Part shown: piece after piece, positions 16,947 through 25,535 of the stretch
How positions within the stretch are numbered: position 1 is the stretch's first letter
Layout: the number at the start of each line of letters is the position of its first letter
Origin: JBFWML01 sp050251635
GTDB lineage: Bacteria > Campylobacterota > Campylobacteria > Campylobacterales > SZUA-545
Assembly: GCA_050251635.1 (NCBI GenBank)
Contig: JBFWML010000007.1
Coordinates: 1 to 64,000, forward strand
DNA: 64,000 bases
Direction of reading: 5' to 3'
The notes under the pieces: generated by a model
Databases searched by the model: none
What the model saw: the letters and a program-made list of their open reading frames with translations, nothing else
Told to the model about the DNA's origin: nothing
Translations under genes and position numbers: made by a program

Positions 16947-18299
16947 ATGAGCACCCCAATCCGTGAGGCTTCGCGCCCAAGCGAGCGCATCTTTTTCACC
17001 GCCGCGCAGTTTATCCGCAGCGAATCCTTCGGCGGTATTTTGCTCTTTAGCATGGCGGTTCTGGCCATGATAATCGCCAACAGCGCGCTGGCGCACTACT
17101 ATTTTGAGCTCTGGCATATGGAGTTTGGTCTGGCGATCGGCTCCTATTCGCTGACCATGAGTCTGCACCACTGGATCAACGACGGTCTGATGGCGCTCTT
17201 TTTCCTGCTGGTGGGCCTTGAGATCAAACGGGAACTGCTGGTGGGCGAACTCTCCTCCCCCCGCAAGGCGGCCTTTCCCATGGTGGCGGCGCTGGGCGGC
17301 ATGGTGGTGCCCGCGAGCATCTTTTTGGCCTTCACCGCCGGTACTCCCTACACCAGCGGTTTTGGCGTGCCGATGGCGACGGATATCGCCTTTGCTCTCG
17401 GCGTTTTGATGCTGCTGGGCAAGCGTGTGCCGCTGCCCCTTAAAATCTTTTTAACCTCGCTGGCCGTGGCGGACGACCTGGGGGCGATTATCGTCATTGC
17501 GCTCTTTTATACCGCCGATCTCAACCTCGGTGCCCTGCTGCTGGCGGTGGCCGTGATCGCCGGACTGCTGGGCATGAACCGCATGGGCGTTAAGTCGATG
17601 GGCTGGTATCTGCTGCTGGGCCTGGTGCTCTGGTTTGCGGTGCATGAATCAGGCATTCACGCCACCATCGCGGGCGTGGCGCTGGCCATGACCATTCCGG
17701 TGCATTCCAAAATCACCTCGCAGGAGTTTTTAAAACACCTCGATCGCCACCTTGAACACTTCAGCGAAGAGGAAAAGCAGCGCAAAAACGTCTTTTTAAC
17801 CCAGCGTCAGCAGCACATTATCGAAGAGATCGGCAGCTCCTACACCTCGGTTCAAAACCCGCTGACCAAGCTCGAACACGCCCTGCACCCCCTCAGCAGC
17901 TTCTTGATCATGCCGCTGTTTGCCTTCGCCAATGCGGGCGTGGCGCTCGGCGGTGTGGAGCAGAGCGTTTGGCATCCGGTCGCCTTTGGCGTGGTGCTGG
18001 GCCTTTTGGTGGGCAAGCCGGTGGGCATCGTGGGCTTTTTGTGGCTTTCGGAAAAACTCAACATTCTGCGCAAGCCGGACAATATGAGCTGGACGCACAT
18101 CTTCGGCGCGGCGCTGCTGGGCGGTATCGGCTTTACGATGTCGATGTTTATCGCCAATCTGGGCTTTACGCAGGCGTATATTATGGATCTGGCCAAACTG
18201 TCGATCATTGTCGGATCGCTTATTGCGGGCACCATCGGGGCGTTTTTTGTCTATATGGCCACCAAGCCCCCCGTTGAGCCTGCACAACAGCCGCAGTAG
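16947..18299 (+). CDS. nhaA: Na+/H+ antiporter NhaA
   Basis: A 450-residue NhaA with the paired aspartates of the ion site in VADDLGAIIVIALF (E. coli D163/D164) and 11-12 predicted helices. It is longer than E. coli NhaA (388) because of a charged insertion after the FAVHESGIHATIAGVALAM segment (about 255-300, HLDRHLEHFSEEEKQ...), as seen in other campylobacterial NhaA proteins. It exchanges internal Na+ for external protons. With the Mrp operon at 43-49 kb this window encodes two sodium systems, suggesting a saline or alkaline habitat. Confidence 0.93.
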   Translation: MSTPIREASRPSERIFFTAAQFIRSESFGGILLFSMAVLAMIIANSALAHYYFELWHMEFGLAIGSYSLTMSLHHWINDGLMALFFLLVGLEIKRELLVGELSSPRKAAFPMVAALGGMVVPASIFLAFTAGTPYTSGFGVPMATDIAFALGVLMLLGKRVPLPLKIFLTSLAVADDLGAIIVIALFYTADLNLGALLLAVAVIAGLLGMNRMGVKSMGWYLLLGLVLWFAVHESGIHATIAGVALAMTIPVHSKITSQEFLKHLDRHLEHFSEEEKQRKNVFLTQRQQHIIEEIGSSYTSVQNPLTKLEHALHPLSSFLIMPLFAFANAGVALGGVEQSVWHPVAFGVVLGLLVGKPVGIVGFLWLSEKLNILRKPDNMSWTHIFGAALLGGIGFTMSMFIANLGFTQAYIMDLAKLSIIVGSLIAGTIGAFFVYMATKPPVEPAQQPQ

Positions 18300-18310
18300 G
18301 CGGCTTTTTT
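18290..18310 (+). terminator. Rho-independent terminator overlapping the nhaA stop
   Basis: GCCGC-AGTAG-GCGGC followed by six T; the stop codon lies in the loop. Confidence 0.65.
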
Positions 18311-18323
18311 AAGGGGGAGGCGG

Positions 18324-19949
18324 ATGAGCAACGCAAGGGGTGTGAGCGATTACCATCTGCTGAACGAATACAAGCGGGCGGTGGACGTGAGCAATATCGT
18401 CTCCAAAACCGACCCCGCCGGAATCATCACCTACGTCAACGAGAAGTTCTGCGAAATCAGCGGTTACCGCCGCGAAGAGCTGATCGGCCACCCCCACAAT
18501 ATTATCCGCCACCCCGACACGCCGGCTGAAACCTTTCGCCGTCTGTGGGAGACGATCGGGGCCAAACAGATTTGGCACGGCATCGTCAAAAACCGCGCCA
18601 AGGACGGTCACGCCTACTACGTGGACAGCACCATCGTTCCCATCCTCAACGATCGCGGCGATATTGTGGAGTTTATCGCCATCCGCAAGGATGTCACGGA
18701 GCTGATCCGCCAGCGCGAAACCATCCGCCAGCAGACCACCGATCCGCTCACGGGACTGCCCAACCGCATCAGCCTTTTGGGTGAAATCGAAACATCGGCG
18801 CACCCGGCGCTGGCTATTTTGAACATCGATCGCTTCAAGGCGATCAACGACTTTTACGGACTCAAAACCGGCGATCGGCTGCTGATCGAGGTGACGGAAT
18901 TTATCCAGGGCCGTCTGCACGCATCCCAGCGTTTATTTAAGCTCTCCGGCGACGAATACGCCGTTTTATGCGCCGACTGCCAAGAGCTCGAAAGCTTTTC
19001 AAATCTGATCAAGCAGACGCTCAAGGCGATCGCCGAGCACCGCTTTAGCGTGGACTGGCATGAGATCCGTTTGAATATGACCGGCGGTTTGGCCCATGGA
19101 CGCGAGGGGCTTTACCTGCACGCGGACATCGCCCTTGGTTCCGCGCGGGCCGGCGGCGCTTTGCTGCAACACTATGATCCGCAACTGAAGGTCTTTAGGC
19201 AATACCACGAAAACCTTGTCTGGGCCGAACGGCTCAAGGAGGCCCTCGAAGGGCAGCGGGTTGTTCCCTACTTCCAGCCGATCTACAACTACCGCACCAA
19301 AAAGGTCGATAAGTTCGAAGCGCTGGTGCGGCTGATCAACGAAAGCCGCGAACCGGTTTCGCCCTTTTTCTTTTTGGAGGTTGCCTACCAGACGCGCCAA
19401 AACGCCGCGCTCAGTCAGGCGGTGATTACAAAAACCTTCGAACGCTTCAGCGCCCTGCCCTTTGATTTCACCATCAATCTGACCGTTGAGGATATTAGAA
19501 ACGCCGAAGTAACAGCCCTGCTCGAACGTCTCGCGCTTGAGCACAGCGATCCCAGGCGGGTGATTATCGAAATCACCGAAAGCCGGGCCATCGAAAACTT
19601 CGACGAGGTCAACGCTTTTATCGGCCGGATGCGCCGCATCGGCTGCCGCATTGCCATTGACGACTTCGGCACGGGCTACTCTAACTTTAACTGTCTGGTC
19701 AAACTCAACGCCGATATTATCAAGATTGACGGCTCGATCATCGAAGCGGCGCAAAAGGACCCCGCCAGCCGCCTGATCGCCGAGCTGATCATCGACTACG
19801 CCCACAAAACCGGCAAAGAGGTGGTGGCGGAGTTTGTCAGCGACCGCGAGATTTTCGAGCTGGTCCGCGCGCTGGGGGTCGATTACGCGCAGGGCTTTTA
19901 CATCGGCAAACCCGACAGCGAACCCCTAACCCATTTTCAGGAGTCCTGA
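18324..19949 (+). CDS. PAS-GGDEF-EAL signalling protein
   Basis: A 541-residue cytoplasmic protein: PAS domain (about 20-120, Aer-like, with YVNEKFCEISGYRREELIG), GGDEF domain (about 140-295) and EAL domain (about 305-541). The GGDEF signature is degraded to SGDEY, so cyclase activity is doubtful, while the EAL domain keeps KFEALVRL and the metal-binding DDFGTGYSN, so it is probably an active c-di-GMP phosphodiesterase tuned by the PAS ligand or redox state. Ribosome site GGGGGAGG is unusually G-rich. It is followed by the propeller protein after 3 nt. Confidence 0.88.
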   Translation: MSNARGVSDYHLLNEYKRAVDVSNIVSKTDPAGIITYVNEKFCEISGYRREELIGHPHNIIRHPDTPAETFRRLWETIGAKQIWHGIVKNRAKDGHAYYVDSTIVPILNDRGDIVEFIAIRKDVTELIRQRETIRQQTTDPLTGLPNRISLLGEIETSAHPALAILNIDRFKAINDFYGLKTGDRLLIEVTEFIQGRLHASQRLFKLSGDEYAVLCADCQELESFSNLIKQTLKAIAEHRFSVDWHEIRLNMTGGLAHGREGLYLHADIALGSARAGGALLQHYDPQLKVFRQYHENLVWAERLKEALEGQRVVPYFQPIYNYRTKKVDKFEALVRLINESREPVSPFFFLEVAYQTRQNAALSQAVITKTFERFSALPFDFTINLTVEDIRNAEVTALLERLALEHSDPRRVIIEITESRAIENFDEVNAFIGRMRRIGCRIAIDDFGTGYSNFNCLVKLNADIIKIDGSIIEAAQKDPASRLIAELIIDYAHKTGKEVVAEFVSDREIFELVRALGVDYAQGFYIGKPDSEPLTHFQES

Positions 19950-19952
19950 CGT

Positions 19953-22250
19953 TTGGAAGCCGCCAGCCAGTTTACCGCCAAAGCCCCGTTGATCGATGCG
20001 ATCGAATCCGGGGCCGACATCTTTCTGCTTGATGGCGGGATGAATCTCTACCGGCTTGATGCCGCAGGCCGCCCGGTTCAACACAAACCCCTCTTGAAAA
20101 ATCCGCTTCAAACCCCCGTCGCCCACGGCGGCGGTAAACTCAGCGGCAGCAACGCCGCCTGGATCGAGGGTGGCGAGGTGCGCCGTTTTTCGTTTTTGCA
20201 GGCCACGGGCCAAAGCCGTTTTCGTCTTTCGCCCCACGCTTTGCAAAAGTGCGCCTGCTCCCAGGACGGACGGCTGATCGCCTATGCCGACAGCGCCGGA
20301 TTTGTCTCGATCGGCTCCTTGGAAAACGACCGTTTTTACTCCCTCTGCCCGCAGGTAATCAAGCGCGTCTGCGCCCTGTTTTTCTCCCCGTCGGGACGCT
20401 GGCTTTTTGTGGGCGATCAAGAGGGCAACGCGCTCGTGTACGATCTGCTCACCCACCGCGTCGCCGTGCGCTTCACCCTGCCCAAGACCGTTGACGGCGG
20501 CCTCTTTTTAGAGGGCGGGCGGCTGATGCTGTGCGGTCAGGAGCGGGATCTGTTTTTTGTCTCCTGGCACGGCGGCGGCGTTTTACAGCGCCATTTGCCG
20601 CTTCTAAAGGTGCGTCCGGGCGCTCTCATCGCCCAGGGCGACTACGCCTTTGCGGGTCTGGAAAGCGGTGCGATCGCGGCGATCGACACCGCCAACCGCC
20701 GTCTGATGCGCCTTTGGCCCCTGCTGGGCGAACCGGTCGCGCTCCTTGCGCGCTGCGGCCGCCGCGTGGTTGTCTCCGGCGCCAAGGGCGCGGTGCGGGT
20801 TTTCGATACCGCCCCTTTAATGCCCCAAGTCCAAGAGGCGATGAACGCCGAGGCCTACGACGCGCTGCGCGCGCTTTTGGATAAAAACGGCTTTTTGCTG
20901 CTGGATGCCGCGCTGGAGGGCTTCCTGGAAAACGGCTGGGAGCAGAGGGTTTTTCCCAAGCTGCTCAGTCATATCGAACAGGGCCAGATTGCGCTGGCTA
21001 GAGAGCTGGCGGCCCCCTTTATGGACGATCCCGACAAAGAGCAGCAGTTCCGCCATGCGCTCACGCTGGCGTTGGAGATGCGCAACCTGCGCGAAGCGGT
21101 CAAGGGGCGGCATTACGACATTGCCGACGAGCTGATCGGCCCCCACCCCTTTTTAAAACAGACCCTCTCCGGCCAGCTCTACCAGCAAAGCTGGATGAGC
21201 GCCTACGAAGAGGCGCTGAACTATCTGGAAAAGGGCGATAAGGCCGGAGCCAAAAAGGCCCTCGAACACTTTTTGCCCGTTAAGGGCAAGGTCGAAGGCA
21301 TCGGCCACCTGATCCACTTTGCGCCGCAGTTTTTAAAGGCCCGCCAACTGTTGCAAAAGGATCATATCCGCGGATTTTTCGAGCTGGCGGCCGCCCAGCC
21401 GATCTTGAAGGACATGCCCCACTACGAACTGCTGATCCAAAAGGGCGAAGCGCTCAGAAAGCAGATGCTCCAAAGGGCCGAAGCCCACGACTACCGCGCA
21501 GAGCTGGCCTGCGCCAAGGAGCTGGCGCGCTATGCCCCTTACGCGCTGGAGGCCAAACACGAAACCGAGCGCATCCGCCTTGAGGCGCTCTTTCACGACG
21601 CCATCCGCAAAGACCACTATGCCGACGCCTTCGAGCTGGCGGCCACCTACCCTTTTTTGGCCGACGAACCCGCCTTTGAAACCCTCTACGCCCCCTATCA
21701 GAAACGCTTTTTGCAGGCCGAAGTCGCCGCGCTGCGGGGCGATAGCGAAGGGGTGTTGACCTTGCTGTCGGAGTCGGTCAAGAATCCGCTGCTCAAGGAG
21801 GGGGTGGCGGTATTGTTTCGAATCGCCTACACCGAACGGTTTAAGAGCGTCACCGTCAGCGGCGCGGTGGATTGGGAGCGCAGTTTTGAGCACTACACGC
21901 GGCTTTTGGGCTGCGATCCGCTTATCTGGCTGGCCGCACAGGAGGTGGGCGAAGAGAAACATCTGGCCAACTTTAGCGGCCGCACCCACCTGTGCGGCTA
22001 CGAAAAGCAGGGGTTTGCGCCGGGCCTGATTGTCTTTAAACCCATGGATCAACTGCTCGAACGCAACCGGCTGCCGCTCTTGCAGGCGGTTTCGGTGCTG
22101 CTGTTTTTGGTGATTTTCGGCGCGGTGCTGGCCCTCTTTGCGACCCTGATCGAAAAGCCGATGGAGGGCTACAAGGAGGAGATCAAAAAAGAGAGCCCCT
22201 ACAAACTCTTTGAAAATCTCGCCAAGCGGAGCGCGGAGGGGCAGCCCTAG
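19953..22250 (+). CDS. Beta-propeller plus alpha-solenoid membrane-anchored protein, function unknown
   Basis: A 765-residue protein starting at TTG (AGGAG upstream). The first 290 residues are repeats resembling WD40/PQQ blades (SQDGRLIAYADSAGFVSIGS and FSPSGRWLFVGDQEGNALVY). Residues about 300-650 are helical hairpins with recurring AxELA-x-x-YPFL patterns. One hydrophobic helix (LLQAVSVLLFLVIFGAVLAL, about 708-730) precedes a basic tail, so most of the protein faces the cytoplasm. There is no signal peptide. It follows the PAS-GGDEF-EAL gene by 3 nt, suggesting a shared transcript, and converges on the lipoprotein gene. I recognise no named family. Confidence 0.75.
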   Translation: MEAASQFTAKAPLIDAIESGADIFLLDGGMNLYRLDAAGRPVQHKPLLKNPLQTPVAHGGGKLSGSNAAWIEGGEVRRFSFLQATGQSRFRLSPHALQKCACSQDGRLIAYADSAGFVSIGSLENDRFYSLCPQVIKRVCALFFSPSGRWLFVGDQEGNALVYDLLTHRVAVRFTLPKTVDGGLFLEGGRLMLCGQERDLFFVSWHGGGVLQRHLPLLKVRPGALIAQGDYAFAGLESGAIAAIDTANRRLMRLWPLLGEPVALLARCGRRVVVSGAKGAVRVFDTAPLMPQVQEAMNAEAYDALRALLDKNGFLLLDAALEGFLENGWEQRVFPKLLSHIEQGQIALARELAAPFMDDPDKEQQFRHALTLALEMRNLREAVKGRHYDIADELIGPHPFLKQTLSGQLYQQSWMSAYEEALNYLEKGDKAGAKKALEHFLPVKGKVEGIGHLIHFAPQFLKARQLLQKDHIRGFFELAAAQPILKDMPHYELLIQKGEALRKQMLQRAEAHDYRAELACAKELARYAPYALEAKHETERIRLEALFHDAIRKDHYADAFELAATYPFLADEPAFETLYAPYQKRFLQAEVAALRGDSEGVLTLLSESVKNPLLKEGVAVLFRIAYTERFKSVTVSGAVDWERSFEHYTRLLGCDPLIWLAAQEVGEEKHLANFSGRTHLCGYEKQGFAPGLIVFKPMDQLLERNRLPLLQAVSVLLFLVIFGAVLALFATLIEKPMEGYKEEIKKESPYKLFENLAKRSAEGQP

Positions 22251-22813
22251 CGTCCTAAACGGCTTTGCAGCTGCGCATCCAGCAGGGCTTTGGTTTTGGG
22301 ATTTTGACAGGCCAGCCACAGCAGCTCGTCGTTTTTGAGGTTTTCGCCCAACAGCGCGGCCGCCACAGAAGCCTCCAGACCCGCCAGCACGTGAAGCGTT
22401 TTAGAGCCGGGGTGCTCGAAGCGATCGATCAGCCTCGCGTTGGCCTGCGCCGGCTCGATGCTGCGCGCCACCACCGCGTCGCGCCGCCGGATCCAGTCCG
22501 ATGGCTCCAGCTCCAGCCGCGCCTCTTCATACCACGCATCCAGCGCCGTTTGCAAAACCGCCTCCAGGTTGACCCCCAGCGCCTGCCAAGCCGCGCTTTG
22601 GGCCCGGTTAAACCGCGCGCCGTAGCCCTCTTTGGGCTTGGGTGAAGCCATGCCCAGACCCGTTAATCCCCCCGCTTGCGGTTCACATACCCACGCCGGG
22701 GCCTGCACGCCGTCCACCACGCAACTTTGCACGGTGGCGCGATCGGGGGTTTTGCCGCCGCATCCGGCCAGTAGCAGCGCCAAGCCTGCGCTTAAAAAAA
22801 CCGTCTGTCTCAT
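22247..22813 (-). CDS. LPP20-like outer-membrane lipoprotein
   Basis: A 188-residue lipoprotein with lipobox LLAGC (C18) and a conserved GLGMASPKPKEGYGARFNRAQ segment resembling the LPP20 family of Helicobacter and relatives. It lies 41 nt downstream of the TPR gene on the same strand and may be the last gene of the TonB operon. Its role is unknown; LPP20-type proteins are surface-exposed or periplasm-facing lipoproteins. Confidence 0.7.
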   Translation of the reverse strand: MRQTVFLSAGLALLLAGCGGKTPDRATVQSCVVDGVQAPAWVCEPQAGGLTGLGMASPKPKEGYGARFNRAQSAAWQALGVNLEAVLQTALDAWYEEARLELEPSDWIRRRDAVVARSIEPAQANARLIDRFEHPGSKTLHVLAGLEASVAAALLGENLKNDELLWLACQNPKTKALLDAQLQSRLGR

Positions 22814-22854
22814 CTGCGCCCCTTTGGACTTTGCCCGATCATAACAAGAGGGGG

Positions 22855-24027
22855 TTAAAGCGTTCTCAAATAACCCAGCCAGCGGCGGGCCTGATCGCGG
22901 CTTTTTTCGTGTTTTTGAGCCTCCCTGAAGGCTTCGCGGGCATCGCCGTACCGTTTGAGTTCATAGGCCGCCGATCCGCGCAGCAGCCAGAGCGTGCCGG
23001 GGTTTTTGGGCGTGTGCGCTAGCGCCTTCGCCGCGGCTTGGATGCACGCTTCGTAGGCGCCCGTCTCATAGGCGCCGTGGGCAAGGGGTTCATAAAGCTT
23101 TGCGCCCCCCTCCAGCGCCGCGCCCGTTTTCAGCGCCTCAAGCATCGCCCGGTGCTCTCTGGCAAGGCGCAGCGCGTGGGCATAAAGCTCGTAGGTGGCG
23201 GGCTTTTGCGCCAGCCGCCCCTCTTTTATGGCCTGTTCAATAAGCCGCGCCGCGCGGATCGGCACGCCCTTTGAAAGCTGCATTCTTGAAAGGGTCAGCA
23301 GATCGTTTTCCTCTTCGATCGCCCCGTCGGCAAGCGCCGCCTGCAGCGCATCGAGCGCCGCAGCCTCTTTGTTTTGCGTCACCAGCACATAAAACAATCC
23401 CATCCAATCCGCGCGGGTCGCTTCGCTGTGCGCCACCAGATTTTTATAGTGCACGGCCGCCTCGTCGTACTTTTGAAGCTGCACGCACACCGCCGCTAAG
23501 GTGCGCACCCAGGAAACGGGCGGCTCAAGACTGAGCGCGACCGCTTTTTTGAGCGGTTCATAGGCGCTTAAGTAGTCGTTTTTATCCAGATAGGCCGAAG
23601 CCAGCAGTAAAAAACCCCTCGGATCGGGCTCTTTGGCCGCCTTTTCCCAGCTTTTTAGCAGCGCGATCGCCTCATCGGTCTTGCGTTCCATCAGGTACAG
23701 TTGCGCCAGCGTCAACAAGGTGGCCAAACGGGTGTTTTCCGGCAGCGCGTTGAGAGCCAGCGCCCTTTTGAAATAGTCCGCCGCTTCGCCGTAACGATCG
23801 ATCGCCAGCGCCACATAGGCGCGGGTGTGGAGCACAAAGGCCAGATCATAGGGGCGCTTTTGCAGCGTTGCGGCGGCGCTTTCGAGCTTGGCCGCCGCTT
23901 CGTCGTAGCGCTTTTCGCCCATCATATCCTGCACGTTTTCAAGCAGCGCAAAGGTCGAAGGCAGCATTGTCGCCTCCCGCGCCCAAAGCGTCAGGGCGAT
24001 CAGCATCAGGACAATGACCGCTCTCAT
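22855..24027 (-). CDS. TPR-repeat protein of the TonB2-type operon
   Basis: A 390-residue protein with an N-terminal signal sequence (about 1-16) and at least six tetratricopeptide-like helical pairs (for example KRYDEAAAKLESAAATL and RYGEAADYFKRALALNAL). In Vibrio and related TonB2 systems a TPR protein is encoded directly after tonB and supports transport. The start overlaps the tonB stop as ATGA. Confidence 0.82.
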   Translation of the reverse strand: MRAVIVLMLIALTLWAREATMLPSTFALLENVQDMMGEKRYDEAAAKLESAAATLQKRPYDLAFVLHTRAYVALAIDRYGEAADYFKRALALNALPENTRLATLLTLAQLYLMERKTDEAIALLKSWEKAAKEPDPRGFLLLASAYLDKNDYLSAYEPLKKAVALSLEPPVSWVRTLAAVCVQLQKYDEAAVHYKNLVAHSEATRADWMGLFYVLVTQNKEAAALDALQAALADGAIEEENDLLTLSRMQLSKGVPIRAARLIEQAIKEGRLAQKPATYELYAHALRLAREHRAMLEALKTGAALEGGAKLYEPLAHGAYETGAYEACIQAAAKALAHTPKNPGTLWLLRGSAAYELKRYGDAREAFREAQKHEKSRDQARRWLGYLRTL

Positions 24028-24665
24028 TGGTCCAACTTAAATTCGAAACTCTGCCGCGCGCGCTGCTCGACGGGTTTGCCGCCAACCAGCTTGGGCTTAA
24101 AACGCCAGCGGCTGAGCGTTTCGATCGCCGCGCGTTCAAAAAACTCGCCGTTCATCGCCTCGATCACCACAATATCCTTGACCAGTCCGCTTTCGGTGAT
24201 GGTAAATTCCAGCTCCACCGAGCCCTCTTTTTTGAGCATCCGCGCGCGTCTGGGATACTGCGGCGGCATACCGGAGACGGGCACCAGCCCGCGCTCGGCA
24301 AAACCGCCCGCGCCGCCGACCGCCGCATCGCCCAGCGCCGAAGCGGCACTGAGATCCAGCGCCAGCCTGGGGGTGGCGGGCTTAAAGGGCGGCGTCTCCA
24401 TGGGCGGCGGCTCGTAGCCCATGGGCGGCGGAGGCGGCGGCGGGGCCTCGGGCGGTTTGATGTCCTCGCGCCGGGTGCGGTTTTGGGCGGCGGTGTCCTC
24501 CTTGAGGCGCACAAAGTCGATCATCTTGACCGCCTCAACCCCCTTTTGCACGCCGCCGCCGCTAATGAGCGCCTGCATCAGCCACAGGGTTGCCAGCGTA
24601 GCCGCCAGACCGCCCAAGGCATAAAGCGCAAAGGCCCTAACGGGGCTTGGCCGCAATGGAGACAT
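24024..24665 (-). CDS. tonB: TonB-family energy transducer
   Basis: A 213-residue inner-membrane protein: short cytoplasmic tail, one helix (about 11-34), a proline-rich spacer (PPEAPPPPPPPMGYEPPP, about 72-90) and a C-terminal TonB domain (about 125-213) with PPQYPRRAR and GSVELEFTI. It carries the proton-motive energy from ExbB/ExbD to outer-membrane receptors. It overlaps exbD by 29 nt. The C-terminal domain includes the YP motif typical of TonB. Its likely client is the receptor at 29-31 kb. Confidence 0.9.
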   Translation of the reverse strand: MSPLRPSPVRAFALYALGGLAATLATLWLMQALISGGGVQKGVEAVKMIDFVRLKEDTAAQNRTRREDIKPPEAPPPPPPPMGYEPPPMETPPFKPATPRLALDLSAASALGDAAVGGAGGFAERGLVPVSGMPPQYPRRARMLKKEGSVELEFTITESGLVKDIVVIEAMNGEFFERAAIETLSRWRFKPKLVGGKPVEQRARQSFEFKLDQ

Positions 24666-25035
24666 TTTCCACCCCCGCTAGACGAATCTGGTCCATCACC
24701 TCCACCAAAAGCCCCGTGCGGGCCGCTTCGTCGGCTTGGATAATGACGGCGCTTTCGGGATTCATCGCCTTAAGACGTAAAATATTGGCCCGCACGGCGC
24801 GCACGTCGATCGAACGTTTATCGACCCAGATTTCGCCCGCTTCGTTGATCGCCACCAAAATATTGCCCCGCTCCTGCTGCACGCTGCTTTCGGCCACGGG
24901 CCGGTTAACGCTGATGCCCGATTCCTTAACAAATGAGGTGGTCACGATAAAAAAGATCAGCATAATAAAAACGATGTCGAGCATCGGGGTCATATCGATG
25001 CCCGCCTCCTCGTGGTTGCGGCGTCTGCGTCTCAT
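24637..25035 (-). CDS. exbD: ExbD/TolR-family proton channel subunit
   Basis: A 132-residue protein: basic N-terminus, one membrane helix with the proton-carrying aspartate in TPMLDIVFIMLIFFIVT (about D20), and a periplasmic domain. Together with ExbB it forms the proton channel that powers TonB. Overlaps exbB by 4 nt and tonB by 29 nt. Confidence 0.92.
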   Translation of the reverse strand: MRRRRRNHEEAGIDMTPMLDIVFIMLIFFIVTTSFVKESGISVNRPVAESSVQQERGNILVAINEAGEIWVDKRSIDVRAVRANILRLKAMNPESAVIIQADEAARTGLLVEVMDQIRLAGVENVSIAAKPR

Positions 25036-25535
25036 GCGGCCCCCATCGCGTCTTCCAAACGGCGCAATTGCCGCTCTTTGAAGCTCTCAAACCGGCTGAT
25101 AAAAAACAGGCCCAAAATGGCCAGCACCATCCCCGCCATCGTCGGCAGCGTGGCGCGGGCAACGCCCGAAGCCATCGATCGGGCATCGCCGGTGCCGAGC
25201 GCCGAAAGCACGTCAAACACCTCGATCATCCCCATCACCGTACCCAAAAGCCCCAGCAGCGGCGCAATAGCCACCAGCGTTTTAAGCAGCGGCAGCGGCC
25301 CGGCGAAACGCTGCGAGGCGAAGGCCAGCAGAGCGCGTTTGATGTCGGCCCTTTGATGGGGGGCCAATGCGCGCGCTTGGCGGTAGCGTTCCAGCAGACC
25401 GGCGCGCTCCCTGGCAAAGGCGGTCAACAGATAGCCGTGGTGGGCCAGCACCAGCGTCCAGAGCACAAAGGCCACGGCGGCAATAAGCCACAAGGGCAGC
25501 CCGCCCTGATTTAAAAAGGCCAGAACGCTATCCAC
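25032..25535 (-). CDS. exbB: ExbB/TolQ/MotA-family proton channel subunit
   Basis: A 167-residue protein with three membrane helices and the conserved LLKTLVAIAPLLGLLGTVMGM plus ATLPTMAGMVLAI segments of the channel core. It is short, as in the ExbB2 proteins of TtpC-type systems. Overlaps ttpC upstream and exbD downstream. Confidence 0.92.
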   Translation of the reverse strand: MDSVLAFLNQGGLPLWLIAAVAFVLWTLVLAHHGYLLTAFARERAGLLERYRQARALAPHQRADIKRALLAFASQRFAGPLPLLKTLVAIAPLLGLLGTVMGMIEVFDVLSALGTGDARSMASGVARATLPTMAGMVLAILGLFFISRFESFKERQLRRLEDAMGAA

